Assembly (NCBI GenBank): GCA_027730885.1
Contig: JAQCHM010000217.1
Span: 1-5,994, forward strand
Length of the DNA: 5,994 nt
DNA from: Actinomycetota bacterium
GTDB lineage: Bacteria; Actinomycetota; Acidimicrobiia; Acidimicrobiales; SZUA-35
Direction of reading: 5' to 3'
The translations under genes were made by a program, and so were the position numbers. The notes below the pieces were generated by a model, which saw only the letters and a program-made list of their open reading frames with translations, had not been told where the DNA came from and did not search any database. Shown here in pieces: positions 4,932-5,994 of the stretch; position 1 is the stretch's first letter; the number at the start of each line of letters is the position of its first letter.

Positions 4932-5994
4932 TCAGAGGGCCCCTTCGGTGCGGAAGACCTCGGCCAGGGCTTCCACGCCCTCCACGATGACCTCGGGTTC
5001 GGGTTGACCGAAACACAGTCGGAGGCGCTTGCGACCCCAGGTGGCGTCGGTGGACCACCCCGCTCCCGGGTTGAATTCGATCCCCTTCGCCAGGGCCGGG
5101 GCGGCGAGCGCCGAGGTGTCGACCCGGGCATCGTCGAAAGTGAGCCACAGGAAGATGCCGCCCTTCGGTGCGTCGAACCGGGCGGCGCCTCCGAAGCTGT
5201 TCGTGACGGCCTCCATCATCACCTCGCACTTGTGTTGCAGGACCGCGCAAAGCTGGTCGACGTGGGCATCGAAGTGTGAGGCCGCGTACTCGGCCAGAAC
5301 CAGCTGCTCGAGCGCCCCGGAACCGGCATCGGTCTTCAGGGTCAGCATCTGGGCCAGTACCGGCCAGTCGGCCACGAGATAGCCGACTCGCAGGGCAGGC
5401 GCAATGGACTTGGAGAACGACCCGCAATAGATGACCTGTCCCCCGTCGCCGTCCAGAGCTCGGATGCTCGGGGGTCGTTCACCGTCCCACAACAGGTCGG
5501 CGTAGCAGTCGTCCTCGAGGATGGGAACGCCGTACTGACGGGCCAGATCGAGGATCTGCTGCCGTCGCTCCGCCGGCATCACACTGCCCGTCGGGTTCTG
5601 CACGGTCGGGATGGTGTACAGGTACTTCGGCCGAACGCCTCTCGCGCCAAGCTCGGCCAGGGTCTCCGCCAGGGTGTCGGGCCGGATCCCGTCGGCGTCG
5701 AGCTCGGCACCCACCACGGTGACGCCACATCGGGCCAAGCGGCTCAGCATCCCGCCGTAGGTCGCCTTCTCGACGATGACGGTGTCGCCGGGCTCGAGCA
5801 GCAGCTCATTGACCAGGTCGAGGGCTTGCAGCGACCCCGAGATCAGCAGCACGTTGTCGGCCTCACACTTCATCGCCGTTCGGGACTGAAGAAGGTCGGC
5901 CACCAGCAGGCGGAGCCGCTCGTAACCGAGTGGGCTACCGCCAAGGTTGTAGAGAGCGAGTGACCGCCCTTCCCGGGTCAACGCGCTCACCGCA
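4932..5994 (-). CDS. PLP-dependent class I/II aminotransferase (partial, 5' end outside window)
   Basis: Fold-type I aminotransferase that would move an amino group between an amino acid and a 2-keto acid; closest in pattern to the LysN/2-aminoadipate and MocR-type aminotransferase group. The frame is open through the right edge; a GTG at 5990 is in frame, but the family's N-terminal substrate arm should lie further upstream. Counting from that GTG: ISGSLQALDL (50-59) binds the PLP phosphate, Tyr78 stacks near the ring, TVQNPTG (129-135) has Asn132, EDDCY (159-163) has the Asp that binds the pyridine nitrogen, CGSFSKSIAPALRVGY (189-204) has Lys194, the Schiff-base lysine, and Arg201, and RLCF has Arg324, the likely substrate-carboxylate arginine. 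All key residues are present, so it should be active. Whether a GntR-type DNA-binding domain precedes it (making it a MocR regulator) cannot be seen. Probably co-transcribed with the downstream crotonase-fold gene, 48 bp away. Confidence 0.9.
   Translation of the reverse strand, partial: AVSALTREGRSLALYNLGGSPLGYERLRLLVADLLQSRTAMKCEADNVLLISGSLQALDLVNELLLEPGDTVIVEKATYGGMLSRLARCGVTVVGAELDADGIRPDTLAETLAELGARGVRPKYLYTIPTVQNPTGSVMPAERRQQILDLARQYGVPILEDDCYADLLWDGERPPSIRALDGDGGQVIYCGSFSKSIAPALRVGYLVADWPVLAQMLTLKTDAGSGALEQLVLAEYAASHFDAHVDQLCAVLQHKCEVMMEAVTNSFGGAARFDAPKGGIFLWLTFDDARVDTSALAAPALAKGIEFNPGAGWSTDATWGRKRLRLCFGQPEPEVIVEGVEALAEVFRTEGAL

Overview
This is a GC-rich bacterial window, densely coded, with G/C at most third codon positions. 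It holds six protein genes, two of them cut by the window ends. A high-GC actinobacterium, perhaps an Acidimicrobiia-like environmental lineage, fits the gene families, the use of GTG starts and a candidate leaderless promoter. That placement is inference, since no marker gene is present. I see no rRNA, tRNA, CRISPR array, insertion sequence or integration site.

Layout: (1) positions 1-640, minus strand, the first 213 residues of an N-acyl-D-amino-acid deacylase-type amidohydrolase, running off the left edge. (2) 641-730, a 90-bp divergent promoter region with a good ribosome binding site for the leftward gene, a TANNNT hexamer placed as for a leaderless rightward transcript, and a GAACC-N7-GGTTC inverted repeat over that hexamer. 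(3) A plus-strand run 731-4079: an Ldh_2-family NAD(P)-dependent oxidoreductase, an acyl-CoA dehydrogenase of the ACAD10/11-like clade, and a zinc-independent MDR enone reductase (PTGR/CurA type), with gaps of 42 and 7 bp. (4) A minus-strand run converging on it: a PLP-dependent class I/II aminotransferase (5' end outside the window), then, 48 bp downstream, a crotonase-fold protein. The two runs meet tail to tail with 24 bp between stop codons.

The most informative gene is the crotonase-fold protein (4104-4883). It is not an ordinary enoyl-CoA hydratase. It carries Trp36, His121, His144, Asp153 and Glu243, which correspond to the active-site residues known for 6-oxocamphor hydrolase, a C-C bond-cleaving beta-diketone hydrolase (retro-Claisenase). 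Beside an acyl-CoA dehydrogenase, an enone reductase and a 2-hydroxy/2-keto-acid-type dehydrogenase, this suggests catabolism of an alicyclic, terpenoid-like or other diketone-forming compound: ring or chain C-C cleavage, then CoA-dependent oxidation. The substrate cannot be read from the sequence, and how the amidohydrolase and aminotransferase fit in is unknown. The set may be a little-described catabolic locus, but every family in it is known.
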